Assembly (NCBI GenBank): GCA_000785145.2
Contig: JSZA02000051.1
Span: 1 to 40,806, forward strand
Reading direction: 5' to 3'
From: Candidatus Thiomargarita nelsonii
Lineage (GTDB): Bacteria; Pseudomonadota; Gammaproteobacteria; Beggiatoales; Beggiatoaceae
DNA: 40,806 nucleotides
Part shown: piece by piece, positions 1-8,111 of the stretch
How positions within the stretch are numbered: position 1 is the stretch's first letter
Layout of the letters: every line of letters starts with the position of its first letter
Program-made: the position numbers and the translations under genes
Notes under the pieces: generated by a model
Told to the model about the DNA's origin: nothing
Database searches by the model: none
The model's input: the letters and a program-made list of their open reading frames with translations, nothing else

Positions 1-382
1 AGCCAAGACAAAGCTTGAAAACATGATTAAAGCATAAGTTTTTGATGCGCTCGTTGGAGAAGATAGGGAATATGCTGAACAATTACTGTCTCGCAAAGCT
101 CCTTTGCTTGAATGGCTTAAGTATTATTTTTATGTTGTTATACAGGCGAAAGCGGGGCTATATCGTCTCTTCAAGGAACCATTACCTTTAACAATTTAAC
201 CGTTGTCAAAGCGAATTCACGGGCAACAGTTAATAACACATTATAAAATACTAATTAATTAGATATTTTTAAATTCCAGCCACTTGAAAAATAACTTCAT
301 CAACCATACATCCAGATTCTAAATAGGGTGTTCAGGATTATCCTATTTTAATTTCTTATGGCCGAAAAAGGACACTAACAAC
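1..382. other. Gene-poor left edge with a decayed fragment of the methyltransferase gene
   Basis: No intact gene is visible. A reading frame is open on the plus strand from about 38 to a stop at 197-199, but an in-frame stop at 35-37 separates it from the ATG at 23 and I do not recognise the product. Positions 194-231 match 2622-2659 at 35 of 38 bases. That second site lies inside the minus-strand methyltransferase-like gene, so the left copy is probably a remnant of a duplicated 3' portion of it. The rest, to 382, is AT-rich and holds the leader of the AAA ATPase gene, with AAAGGA about 12 nt before its ATG. Confidence 0.5.
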
Positions 383-1537
383 ATGAATCTTTCACACTAT
401 AAATTTAAAGAAAATCCATTTCGGATTACTCCACCCATTAACCCCGAAGAGATTGTTTGGGCTGGTAGAACTAAATTAAAGCAAAAAATTGATCATAGAA
501 TAAAGATGGGTATTGAAACTTCCGTTTCCAGAATTGTTTTGAATTGGGGAAGATACGGAAGTGGAAAGACACATGCCGCCAATTATTATACAAAAACCTC
601 ATATATTCAAGATCGCTTTGGAGTAAACACAAAAAACATCAAAATCAATTTGCCAAGAACGTCCAAAGATCCGGTACAAGCTTTTTTAAGGGCTTTAGTG
701 GGGCAATTGAGTTTTGATAATATCGTGTCTGATTTTTCAGAATTAGACACGATTTTTACTGAACAATTGGGTGATATTATTGCGGTTAATTCAAATGATC
801 ATGTCATAAGTGAATTTATAAAGCGCTTTATAGAGAAGGAAGATAATACCTCATTATTTTCTAATGAAGATGCAAAAATCAAACAATTGAATGCGTTAAA
901 ACATTACCTTTATGGAGACAGCACCCCAACGACACTTAACGCCTTAGGGTTACCCTTAGGTTTAGAAGATGACGAACAAGTTGTTAATTTAATCAGTACC
1001 TTGTTCAATTGCATTACTTATCAGAAAAAACTTTACCAAAGTGTTTTCTTGTGGATTGATGAATTTGAAGATATTGATACACTCACTCGATCTAATCAAG
1101 ATCGATTGACAACATTTTTGAGGCAACTCGTCGATAAAACGCCTAATAACTTGACGATTTTTCTAAACGTCACCCTAAAAGGGCGTGGTGACATTGAAGA
1201 TTTATCCATTAGATTAGGGGAAGCACTGGCTTCACGGGCAAAACGGTTTATTGAATTTGATTCTCCTACGGTTAGTGAAGCATTAGACTATTTGAAGGAT
1301 TTAATCAACCATCCACTTTTTAGAACAGAAATAGATGAAAAGTCTCCCTTTTATCCCGTTACTGAGGCAGCTACCAAATACATTATAGAGCATCTTGGTA
1401 AACTTTCTATCAGGAAAATTAATGAAGTATTTTCCTTAATTATCGAGTTGGCATTGATAGAGGAAGAAATTCCTAAATACATTGATATTGAGTTTGTAAA
1501 TGCCATTAAAGAGGAAATCATTTTTTGGGAAGACTAA
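383..1537 (+). CDS. AAA-type ATPase, first gene of a two-gene cassette with a PIN-like protein
   Basis: This 384-residue protein is predicted to be a soluble ATPase. A Walker A motif, GRYGSGKT, lies at about residues 56-63. A Walker B segment, VFLWIDEFEDI, lies near 220-230, followed by a sensor-1-like stretch with LNVTLKG. The N-terminus (HYKFKENPF, then WAGR) is like that of ExeA/Orc-type AAA proteins that begin with an NPF motif. The C-terminal third is probably a helical lid or winged-helix region. The next gene starts 3 nt after its stop, so the two are surely co-transcribed and probably act together. The gene is clearly more AT-rich than the ssb or LPS genes, which suggests acquisition. 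I cannot assign a named family. The ATPase call is firm; a defence role is inference. Confidence 0.8.
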   Translation: MNLSHYKFKENPFRITPPINPEEIVWAGRTKLKQKIDHRIKMGIETSVSRIVLNWGRYGSGKTHAANYYTKTSYIQDRFGVNTKNIKINLPRTSKDPVQAFLRALVGQLSFDNIVSDFSELDTIFTEQLGDIIAVNSNDHVISEFIKRFIEKEDNTSLFSNEDAKIKQLNALKHYLYGDSTPTTLNALGLPLGLEDDEQVVNLISTLFNCITYQKKLYQSVFLWIDEFEDIDTLTRSNQDRLTTFLRQLVDKTPNNLTIFLNVTLKGRGDIEDLSIRLGEALASRAKRFIEFDSPTVSEALDYLKDLINHPLFRTEIDEKSPFYPVTEAATKYIIEHLGKLSIRKINEVFSLIIELALIEEEIPKYIDIEFVNAIKEEIIFWED

Positions 1538-1540
1538 ACA

Positions 1541-2377
1541 ATGATTGCTATAATGGATGCGTGTAGTATTTTAAAAATTTTACAAGTCTTCTTTGACGAA
1601 AAATACATTGAAGACTTAAAACATGAATTTAAAGAAGTATTTCTTACTCATAAAGTCTATGAGGAAATCATAGACAATAAACACAAGAATTTTCAAAATG
1701 ATCCTGACTCACAGAATAGATTAGATAATGTCATTAGAGATAGTTATTTAGAAACGTTGATTTACTATGACAATTACGAAGAGTGTCATAAAATTCTAGA
1801 AAAAACCATAAAAAGTAAACATACTTGGGATAAAAATGGAGAATATTACTCTGCGTCACTTGCACTTTATCTGAGTCGGGAGGGAAAAGAAAAGTTCTAT
1901 GAAAATCTTTTAAGTATCGTCTTTGTCACGGATGATGCCCCTGCCGAACAAGACTTAAAAGAATTTTTCCAAATCAATCAAATTGGAAGAATTATTAATT
2001 CAATTGATCTAATGACTATCTTTTATCTTAAAGAGAGAATAACCAAAAACGAACTTATTAGCTATTGTACAGCCCTAAAAGATTTATATGCAAAAGAACT
2101 TTCATTCATCAAAAATGAAGTAGAAAGCTTAAAGAAAAGTGAAAAAAATATTAAAATTCAAATAGCACTGAGTCAAATATTGATTTTTTTAGAAGAGGGT
2201 AAGTACGATGAATTGAAAGAACTTGATGGTAAAAAAGATTTCAAGAAAATTTTACAGTCAAACAAAAGGCTAAAACACTTAATCAACGATATTGATACCA
2301 ACAAATTGCGTAGAAAAATACGGACTATTGATGAGCGTATTCGGCAAATAAAAAATGAATATATTTGGAAAGTTTGA
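1541..2377 (+). CDS. PIN-like nuclease domain protein, partner of the upstream AAA ATPase
   Basis: The N-terminus IAIMDACSILKIL looks like strand 1 of a PIN fold with its first catalytic Asp (D6). THKVYEEIID fits the second conserved acidic position, and VFVTDDAPAEQDL at about 128-140 fits the late acidic motif of DUF3368-like PIN domains. At 278 residues it is about twice the size of a VapC toxin. The extra length is a Lys/Glu-rich helical, probably coiled-coil, C-terminus. There is no small antitoxin gene next to it; the partner is instead the ATPase 3 nt upstream. A nucleic-acid-cutting effector controlled by the ATPase is the simplest reading, but this rests on motif recognition only. Base composition is very AT-rich, like its partner. 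Confidence 0.6.
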   Translation: MIAIMDACSILKILQVFFDEKYIEDLKHEFKEVFLTHKVYEEIIDNKHKNFQNDPDSQNRLDNVIRDSYLETLIYYDNYEECHKILEKTIKSKHTWDKNGEYYSASLALYLSREGKEKFYENLLSIVFVTDDAPAEQDLKEFFQINQIGRIINSIDLMTIFYLKERITKNELISYCTALKDLYAKELSFIKNEVESLKKSEKNIKIQIALSQILIFLEEGKYDELKELDGKKDFKKILQSNKRLKHLINDIDTNKLRRKIRTIDERIRQIKNEYIWKV

Positions 2378-2465
2378 ATTTGGAAAAGTTAATAAAAGTA
2401 TTAATTAATTAACATAATACCTTGTTTTTATTTTATCTGAGCACTCATTTTTTAAATGGGAGAGA

Positions 2466-2496
2466 GAAATCCTATTTTTCCAAAAAATAGGATTTC
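2466..2496. repeat. Palindrome AAATCCTATTT / AAATAGGATTT, copy 1
   Basis: The arms AAATCCTATTTTT and AAAAAATAGGATTT form a hairpin with a very small loop and a T-run after it. It lies between the converging PIN-like gene and the methyltransferase-like gene, so it could terminate transcription in both directions. The same palindrome occurs at 18846-18880 and 25242-25274. Confidence 0.75.
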
Positions 2497-2505
2497 TTTA
2501 AGCGA

Positions 2506-2530
2506 TTGGAGTCCAAAGCTTCAGCTTTGG
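2506..2530. repeat. GGAGTCC-family palindrome, AAAGCT variant
   Basis: GGAGTCCAAAGCTTCAGCTTTGG is a variant of the dispersed GGAGTCC palindrome. On the minus strand it supplies the last codons (KSQS) and the stop of the methyltransferase-like gene. Confidence 0.7.
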
Positions 2531-3462
2531 GATTTACGTGACATCGCCATCTTAACGTGTGCATCACTCATGGAAACTGCAAACGGGGTAAAGCAACGAT
2601 CCCGATTATACTCTTGCCCCGATTTAACCGTTGTCAAGGCGATTTCACGGGCAACCGTTTTTATAGCTTCTTCAGACGGAGTCGTGTCGCCTTGTGCTTC
2701 TAACCATTGCGAAAACTTTTCCATCCCCGGATCAAGGTGGAAATCTTTAAATGGAAATTCGTGCTTGACATGCGCCAGCGTATGTTCGACAAATGTATCT
2801 ACCATCTGGGCATAACCCCAACATTGAATTTGCCCCGTCGGTGTGCATTTGGACAACGCCAATTCTATCATATAATTGACATGGGGGAGAAAGCGAGGAT
2901 CGCAGTCTTCCCAAGTATCAAAATAAAAGGTATCGAAACTTTCTTCAGTTTGCTGCAAATAGTCTTCAATCGTTCCTTCGACAATTATAACTTGCTCTTT
3001 TTGCAAATTATTAAGCGTGTTTTGCCAATGTTCTCGAACTAATTCGATTACATTCGCGTCTTGTTCCAAAATAGTAATGGATTCGATTGGGCGTTGCAGA
3101 TGAAACACCAATTGTGGATAAATAGCCAGCCCTAATCCGCCCACCAAAACCTTTCCCCGTGCCAGTTTAGCGGCGGCAAGCATCATGCAGCGTTCTTGTA
3201 TCGTGTCACTCATCCATGCTTTAGGCGGAAAAAAAATGTCATAAGCGGGATTATCCTCCGGTATAACATTGCCATTACTATCGGTGGCAGTGTAATAATT
3301 GATCAGATCTGATCTTTTGAGGATAGATGTTTCCCATCTAGCTTTTTCATGTTTATATTCCTTTTCAAACACCTCTTCCCGAAATATTGGCTTACTTTTT
3401 ATCCAGATTTTACCATTAGGCGGAGTATCATCTGGAAAAACTAATGGAATTTCGATAGCCAT
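2521..3462 (-). CDS. Class I SAM-methyltransferase / spermidine-synthase-like protein
   Basis: A Rossmann-type methyltransferase core is visible. Motif I is VLVGGLGLAIYP (about 105-116), the acidic loop is ITILEQDANVIEL (about 129-141), then VEGTIEDY, and a motif-IV-like FDTFYFDTWED (about 176-186). The spacing is that of spermidine-synthase-like folds. The substrate is unknown. The ATG at 3462 is used here, but a much better Shine-Dalgarno, AGGAGG at 3526-3531, sits 6 nt before an in-frame ATT at 3517-3519. That start would add MNTQNSKFDPTWRDEELDP. The last codons come from a dispersed palindrome, so the native C-terminus may have been replaced. A 38-nt near copy of its 3' part lies at 194-231. 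Confidence 0.7.
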   Translation of the reverse strand: MAIEIPLVFPDDTPPNGKIWIKSKPIFREEVFEKEYKHEKARWETSILKRSDLINYYTATDSNGNVIPEDNPAYDIFFPPKAWMSDTIQERCMMLAAAKLARGKVLVGGLGLAIYPQLVFHLQRPIESITILEQDANVIELVREHWQNTLNNLQKEQVIIVEGTIEDYLQQTEESFDTFYFDTWEDCDPRFLPHVNYMIELALSKCTPTGQIQCWGYAQMVDTFVEHTLAHVKHEFPFKDFHLDPGMEKFSQWLEAQGDTTPSEEAIKTVAREIALTTVKSGQEYNRDRCFTPFAVSMSDAHVKMAMSRKSQS

Positions 3463-3525
3463 CGGATCGAGTTCTTCATCCCGCCAAGTTGGATCAAATT
3501 TTGAGTTTTGTGTGTTAATGGGATA

Positions 3526-3531
3526 CCTCCT
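3526..3531 (-). promoter_or_regulatory. Strong Shine-Dalgarno in front of an ATT codon
   Basis: On the minus strand AGGAGG is followed by TATCCC and then ATT (3519-3517), in frame with the methyltransferase-like gene. No ATG, GTG or TTG lies at the right distance, so this RBS favours an ATT start 19 codons upstream of the first ATG. Confidence 0.55.
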
Positions 3532-3553
3532 TTTTAATTATTTTCAATCAGAC

Positions 3554-3646
3554 GTCCAAGATAAATCTTGGACTCCTACCCCAGTTGTTTCGGGAATTTC
3601 GCTGCGCGGATTTCCCGAAACAATTAATTTAATCTTGGACTCCTAC
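3554..3646. repeat. GGAGTCC palindromes flanking a TTTCGGGAA palindrome
   Basis: A full copy of the CCAAGATAAATCTTGG palindrome (3554-3576) is followed by an inverted pair TTTCGGGAATTTCGC / GCGGATTTCCCGAAA (about 3587-3620), then a partial copy (3626-3646). The partial copy encodes the last residues (SPRLN) of the adjacent MscS-like protein. Confidence 0.8.
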
Positions 3647-4544
3647 CAACAACCATCTCCTGTAATTGACTTTTGGTTAAAACATCTGCCGCTAAGGCTT
3701 TTTCTTCATCTCCACCTTCAAAGATTGGAGTCGTCGTGGGTATTATGCCCGCTTGGTTCAAAGAAATCCAGATGTTTTTCCAGACACTTTTCAAAACACG
3801 AAATTTGTATTGATAATTTTCAGTCTTAAAAAAGATTACATAGATGCCTACCAATTTGCTGACTTGCTCAACTTTGAACTTTTCTAGCCAAATAAAGGGC
3901 TTAAAATCTTTTACCACGCCTTCTTCTACTGAAAGTACTGCCTTTAGGAGAATTTCCTCAACTTTATTCGGATCGTACTTTGGATTAATCGGTACTCTAC
4001 ACCGTAACCAGTATTGATTATCTGGATAACTAAAATTATAGATTTCCGAAGTCGCTACCGTGCTATTGGGAATACTGACAATATAGCCCAGTCGGGTTTC
4101 AATTTGCGTCACTCGCCAATTCATATTAACGACTTTGCTATCATCAAAAGCGCCTATTTTGACCCAGTCTCCGATGCGAAGTGAACGGTCAATATTAAGC
4201 GCAATGCCAGAGAAAATATTTGATAAGTTCATTTGAACCGCTAAACCTATAATGACAGTCACTACGCCAGAGGTTGCCAATAGGCTCGTGATTGGTCTTT
4301 CCAACACAAAGGCAATGATGCCAAATAAGGCCAAAATATAAATCAGCGAAGCCGTCACAAAACGTATCAGGTTTGGAACGGTACGCCCGGTGGTTTCCTC
4401 TAATGGCAACCATAAAAAACGTTTGACAGCCATATTGAGCAAAACCGCCGGTATGATCCACCACAGTATCTGAAATGCTCTTATAATCTTTTCTATCGGT
4501 ATGCTGTGGATATGTTGTTCTATAATCCAGCGTATGATGAACAT
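3624..4544 (-). CDS. MscS-family mechanosensitive ion channel
   Basis: Hydrophobic segments cover about residues 24-42, 60-84 and 87-110. They are followed by the MscS pore-lining and beta-domain signature GLAVQMNLSNIFSGIALN, then RIGDWVKIG (about 103-130). The cytoplasmic beta and alpha/beta domains follow. Length (306 aa) is near that of small MscS proteins. The frame stays open upstream to a stop at 4596-4598 and encodes another hydrophobic stretch (VWIFQSLFVFLLL) without a normal start codon. It could therefore once have been joined to the upstream gene, which ends at 4601. The last residues (about SPRLN) come from a dispersed repeat. The likely role is osmotic or ligand-linked ion efflux across the inner membrane. 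Confidence 0.88.
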   Translation of the reverse strand: MFIIRWIIEQHIHSIPIEKIIRAFQILWWIIPAVLLNMAVKRFLWLPLEETTGRTVPNLIRFVTASLIYILALFGIIAFVLERPITSLLATSGVVTVIIGLAVQMNLSNIFSGIALNIDRSLRIGDWVKIGAFDDSKVVNMNWRVTQIETRLGYIVSIPNSTVATSEIYNFSYPDNQYWLRCRVPINPKYDPNKVEEILLKAVLSVEEGVVKDFKPFIWLEKFKVEQVSKLVGIYVIFFKTENYQYKFRVLKSVWKNIWISLNQAGIIPTTTPIFEGGDEEKALAADVLTKSQLQEMVVGRSPRLN

Positions 4545-4600
4545 TTCCGTTGATATAAGTAAAAGAAATACAAAGAGTGATTGAAAAATCCAGACCTATT

Positions 4601-5353
4601 TTAATAATTTATTTTTTTATTATAAGTCACTAAAATCATTAACAATGTCATTATTCCACTGAATATCAAAAATCCTAAGACGAATTGAGAAGGAATAAGG
4701 GCATAATAAGCATAAGCTTTACTAGTCATCAAAATATCAGCATTGAATGTCGAATATTCAATTGTGTTGCCGGGCAGGAAGTATTTAGGATTGCCTAAAA
4801 TTTCTTGTTTGAGTACTCCTTTATAAAATTTGATGTCCTTAATTGTCCAGTCACTATCCAATAATGATTTTGATTTGTTTGTTTCCATACCCAACACATC
4901 AGTGACATAAATGAGGTGGTTTCGATCATTATCACGATGACGAAAACTAATAGTCAGTAATTGCTGAGTTAAAGGTATCTGATGTTTTGAAGAATCGCCA
5001 TTTATCTTGAAATGTCCCTTTATTCTATAAAGTCGGTAAGTTTCTTTACCAAAAGTTTCTTCAATGATAGGTGTACCTAATTGAATCGGCTCGACGGTAT
5101 TTATAAATTGAATATGTTGTGGACTGATAGCGCCTTGAAATCGAAACCAGAGATAAAAATCCAAGCTATAAGTTTTGGAGTCAAACTGGCTAAGACTGTT
5201 TAATCGTATTCCCGTATAGGCGTGAGCCTGCCTATTAGCCGTATCAATAGCCATTTGTTGTATCCAGTCTTGAGTGACTTGAGTCGAGGCTGGCGTTATA
5301 GAAGATAAGATAAGAGCACTGGTGAGTAGGACAATTTTAGATTTTGTTTTCAT
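4601..5353 (-). CDS. Signal-peptide protein with one C-terminal membrane helix, next to the MscS channel
   Basis: The ATG at 5353 gives MKTKSKIVLLTSALILSS, a typical signal peptide with likely cleavage near PAS-TQ. A TTG at 5365 lies inside a dispersed repeat and is less likely. The exported part of about 190 residues has a beta-rich look (YTGIRLNSLSQFDS, then YSLDFYLWFRFQG). A single hydrophobic helix, FVLGFLIFSGIMTLLMILV, is followed by a Lys-containing tail, giving an N-out, C-in topology. The MscS gene follows after 56 nt on the same strand, and its frame carries an unstarted hydrophobic extension just after this stop. The two could be a split sensor-channel gene. I do not know a specific ligand. 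Confidence 0.6.
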   Translation of the reverse strand: MKTKSKIVLLTSALILSSITPASTQVTQDWIQQMAIDTANRQAHAYTGIRLNSLSQFDSKTYSLDFYLWFRFQGAISPQHIQFINTVEPIQLGTPIIEETFGKETYRLYRIKGHFKINGDSSKHQIPLTQQLLTISFRHRDNDRNHLIYVTDVLGMETNKSKSLLDSDWTIKDIKFYKGVLKQEILGNPKYFLPGNTIEYSTFNADILMTSKAYAYYALIPSQFVLGFLIFSGIMTLLMILVTYNKKINY

Positions 5354-5432
5354 TATATTGTCCAAGATAAATCTTGGACTCCTAAAGTTCCCAACGCGCT
5401 ATCAAAACGTGCAAAAAATAAGCGTTCTTTCA
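5352..5432 (-). pseudogene. 26-codon ORF truncated by the GGAGTCC palindrome
   Basis: An ATG at 5432 opens 5 nt after the stop of the preceding gene and reads MKERLFFARFDSALGT. It then enters the palindrome at 5360-5382 (LGVQDLSW) and stops at 5352. It looks like the 5' end of a gene that continued the operon before the repeat or a deletion cut it. The original product cannot be identified from 16 residues. Confidence 0.45.
5360..5382. repeat. GGAGTCC palindrome
   Basis: A full copy, reading GTCCAAGATAAATCTTGGACTCC on the plus strand. It lies between a truncated ORF and the signal-peptide protein and overlaps the start region of the latter. Confidence 0.9.
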
Positions 5433-5437
5433 TAAAC

Positions 5438-6742
5438 TTAATCTCTTAACATTTTACCCGTTCCCCACGCCAGTGCATAATTATGAATGTCCCGAACCCA
5501 TTCCAACATTGGTTGTGAACTCCAATCTAAAGGATGCATGGGAATTGTGCCAGTACGCCCATCAGAGGTTTCAAGCTCACAATGGGGCTTGTGCAAGGGT
5601 GCCGCTGACCAGGCTCTCAGTGGATTACGCACCAGCGGAATGCCGGCAACTTTTGCCATTGCGATACCTTCTATGGTCGTGAGATATTTCGCTTTGCCTT
5701 GGCGAATCCCATGATCTGCCGTCGTGGTGGGATCTAAAATAAAGGCATCTATACCATAGATACCCGGGGTGACTATTAAATAATCAGGATGGGTTTCAGT
5801 CACCTCTTTACAAATAAATCCGCTAGGATGTGTACGTCGTGATAATCTAGGCTCTATCCAAATACTGAGTTCTACGTCATTTTTATACAAACGAATTTCT
5901 CCCCCCAAAAAGAGGGCACCTGTGGGATCATCATGCCATATCCAGCCTAAAGATTCAAAGGCGGCGAGTAATTTAACCCCGCACCAGCGTTGATATAAAT
6001 AGGGCGTATCAGCAATTTCTACCGTTCCATGTAATAAATTATGTAGAAAAGTTGGCAAATACTCCTCTGGCTGTATCAATTGTTGTGCAAAGCGTCTTAA
6101 TCGAAGCCATGCCGAAGAGCGTGGATAAGGGTAGGGTAAGTTTGATGATGCCACTAATTTCAATTGCACAGTTCGCATCAAAGTCGAGCGAGCATGTTCT
6201 AATTTAGTTTGTGCTTCATCTAAACGTGAACGCATGTTTAATAAGGTAGCACGATCATTTCGTGCATAGTTTGAGGAGCCTTGTTGTGTGATTAGAGAGT
6301 CATCAATATATTTAATAGTGCGTGTCTGTACTTTCTCTAAGGCGATTTGTTGTAAATCAAGTAAATGGACTAACCAGCGCAACGGGCGCGTATCAATTTC
6401 TACAACGGGTAAAATACTAACCCAGTGAGCCGGCAATAGACGTTTTTTCATATCTTGTTGATAATCGCTGGGGCGACGTGAAAAACGGGCCATTTTAGGC
6501 GAAGGGGTGTAAGACAGCATGACTTTATGGGTGGCATCCGTCGTTTGTAATTCTGCTACCAGTTGCGGTATTAGTCCAGTTAAAAACTCAATAGATTTTA
6601 ATAAAGCAGTCGTGCTTGCCACTGTCCCCATATCAGTAGATATTTGTTGTGTTGCTTGTAATCCAGGCAAGAGTAATTCTGAAGAAAATGTTTTCAAATC
6701 TTCGATTAATTGTTGGAGAAATGGATTCATTTTAATTATCAT
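5438..6742 (-). CDS. Uncharacterised 434-aa protein, possibly DUF2357/McrC-like
   Basis: I do not recognise this protein with certainty. The N-terminal half is helical and charged. The middle holds YQRWCGVKLLAAFESLGW (about 250-267), which resembles the 'Y-x-x-W' helix before the nuclease core in DUF2357/McrC-type proteins. The C-terminal part has beta strands with DYLIVTPGIYGIDAFILDPTTT (about 320-341), where a PD-(D/E)XK enzyme would show D-x-K; here the Lys is missing. A degenerate or inactive nuclease fold is thus possible but unproven. AAGGAA lies about 13 nt before the ATG at 6742. A truncated ORF follows immediately downstream. Confidence 0.5.
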   Translation of the reverse strand: MIIKMNPFLQQLIEDLKTFSSELLLPGLQATQQISTDMGTVASTTALLKSIEFLTGLIPQLVAELQTTDATHKVMLSYTPSPKMARFSRRPSDYQQDMKKRLLPAHWVSILPVVEIDTRPLRWLVHLLDLQQIALEKVQTRTIKYIDDSLITQQGSSNYARNDRATLLNMRSRLDEAQTKLEHARSTLMRTVQLKLVASSNLPYPYPRSSAWLRLRRFAQQLIQPEEYLPTFLHNLLHGTVEIADTPYLYQRWCGVKLLAAFESLGWIWHDDPTGALFLGGEIRLYKNDVELSIWIEPRLSRRTHPSGFICKEVTETHPDYLIVTPGIYGIDAFILDPTTTADHGIRQGKAKYLTTIEGIAMAKVAGIPLVRNPLRAWSAAPLHKPHCELETSDGRTGTIPMHPLDWSSQPMLEWVRDIHNYALAWGTGKMLRD

Positions 6743-6845
6743 ATAGTGTTTGTAAATTCCTTTAATTAATTATTTTAGTTAGTGTAAAAAACGTTTTGGC
6801 AATTCTGTCGCTTTGCTAAGCTGTCAAAATTTGATAGCAATGACA

Positions 6846-6854
6846 TGATATAAT
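6846..6854 (+). promoter_or_regulatory. Extended -10 promoter of the MFS gene
   Basis: TGATATAAT combines a perfect -10 hexamer (TATAAT, 6849-6854) with the TGn extension. No good -35 is present at 17 nt, as is usual for extended -10 promoters. It points toward the MFS gene, whose ATG lies 57 nt downstream. Confidence 0.5.
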
Positions 6855-6882
6855 AATGTCTAATAAATATTAATTAGACATT
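6855..6882. promoter_or_regulatory. Inverted repeat AATGTCTAAT-N8-ATTAGACATT, possible operator
   Basis: Perfect 10-bp arms with an 8-nt spacer start right after the putative -10 box, covering the expected transcription start. This is the position and symmetry of a repressor operator. A similar arrangement, AATGTCACT-N8-AGTGACATT, precedes the peroxiredoxin gene. Confidence 0.5.
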
Positions 6883-6910
6883 CTTTTTTGACCTATGCTG
6901 TTACATCATT

Positions 6911-8092
6911 ATGACTCCCACTAATAAAAGTGCCACAGTGGCATTAGCCAGTATTATGTCCATGCGTATGCTGGGCTTATTTATGATTTTCCCAGTATTC
7001 GCACTTTATGCACAAGATTTACCCGGCGCAACTCCCCTTTTGATAGGACTGGCGATAGGTATTTACGGCCTCACACAGGCGATTTTACAAATTCCTTTTG
7101 GGATGTTATCTGATCGTTTTGGACGTAAACCAATTATTTATATTGGTTTATTTATATTCGCCCTGGGTAGTATCATGGCGGCGATGTCCACCTCAATGAC
7201 CGGTATTATTTTAGGTCGTGCCCTGCAAGGCTGCGGCGCGATTGCCTCAACGGTGTTAGCACTGACGGCGGACTTGAGTCCTGAAGAGCATCGTACCAAA
7301 GCAATGGCAATATTGGGTATGAGTATTGGCGCCTCATTTATTTTGGCACTGATTGCTGGTCCCTTATTATATCGCTGGATAGATGTACCGGGCATTTTTT
7401 GGCTCACGGCGGTGTTTGCTTTAGCTGGGATTATCATATTGCACTTTAAGGTGCCACAGCAGCCCTTAAATTACAAATCTCAGCGAGAGCCGGTGCCGTT
7501 TAAAAGCGTGTTGCAAGACACCCAATTGTTACGCTTGAATATTGGCATTTTAGTGCTACATTTGCTACTGACATCACTATTTGTCGTGTTGCCTATCGCA
7601 TTAGTCAACACCCAACTTGATGCGGCTCATCATTGGCAAGTTTATGTATCTGTACTAATTGCCTCAATCATTGCTATGGTGCCTTTCATCATCATCGCAG
7701 AAAAATATCGCCGCTTTAAAATCGTTTTTGTCGGCGCAATCGTTTTATTGGGTTTATCTGAGCTTGGTTTGAGCTTTTTAGCTGATAGCTTTATTGGTAT
7801 TGTTATTATGCTCTTTTTCTTTTTTACTGCGGTTAACTTTCTTGAGTCTAGCCTACCCTCCCTCATCAGTAAAATCGCACCGACGAAAAATCGGGGCGCG
7901 GCAATGGGCGTATATTCTAGCTCACAATTCTTTGGTGCCTTTTTAGGCGGCCTTTTAGGCGGTTGGTTGCATCAGCATTATAGTATCGGAGCGGTTTTTG
8001 CTTTTTGTGGCACCTTGACGCTGCTCTGGTTTATACTCGCTGTTACTATGCAAAGTCCACCTATTGGACAAAAAAGTGGCACTGAATCTTAA
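6911..8092 (+). CDS. MFS transporter (drug/H+ antiporter type)
   Basis: The protein has 393 residues and 12 hydrophobic segments. Motif A, GMLSDRFGRKP, lies between helices 2 and 3 (about 63-76), and a proton-antiporter-like GRALQGCGAIAS in helix 4 (about 106-117). It is YajR-like in sequence but ends without the extra cytoplasmic domain of E. coli YajR. An MFS gene just before ssb is a familiar gammaproteobacterial arrangement (uvrA-MFS-ssb). There is no clear Shine-Dalgarno in front of the ATG. An extended -10 and a palindrome upstream suggest its own regulated promoter, and ssb, 19 nt downstream, may be read through. Confidence 0.9.
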   Translation: MTPTNKSATVALASIMSMRMLGLFMIFPVFALYAQDLPGATPLLIGLAIGIYGLTQAILQIPFGMLSDRFGRKPIIYIGLFIFALGSIMAAMSTSMTGIILGRALQGCGAIASTVLALTADLSPEEHRTKAMAILGMSIGASFILALIAGPLLYRWIDVPGIFWLTAVFALAGIIILHFKVPQQPLNYKSQREPVPFKSVLQDTQLLRLNIGILVLHLLLTSLFVVLPIALVNTQLDAAHHWQVYVSVLIASIIAMVPFIIIAEKYRRFKIVFVGAIVLLGLSELGLSFLADSFIGIVIMLFFFFTAVNFLESSLPSLISKIAPTKNRGAAMGVYSSSQFFGAFLGGLLGGWLHQHYSIGAVFAFCGTLTLLWFILAVTMQSPPIGQKSGTES

Positions 8093-8111
8093 AAAATAAG
8101 AGGAATATGAG

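Noticed and set aside
1541..2377. Ordinary VapC toxin
   Set aside because: It is about twice as long, lacks a small antitoxin gene and is coupled to an ATPase instead.
4601..5365. Pentameric ligand-gated channel
   Set aside because: Only one membrane helix follows the exported domain; the four-helix bundle of that family is absent. The pore is more likely the MscS neighbour.
5438..6742. Firm call as McrC-type restriction nuclease
   Set aside because: The helix before the core is suggestive, but the expected D-x-K is D-P-T here and no McrB-type GTPase gene is adjacent.
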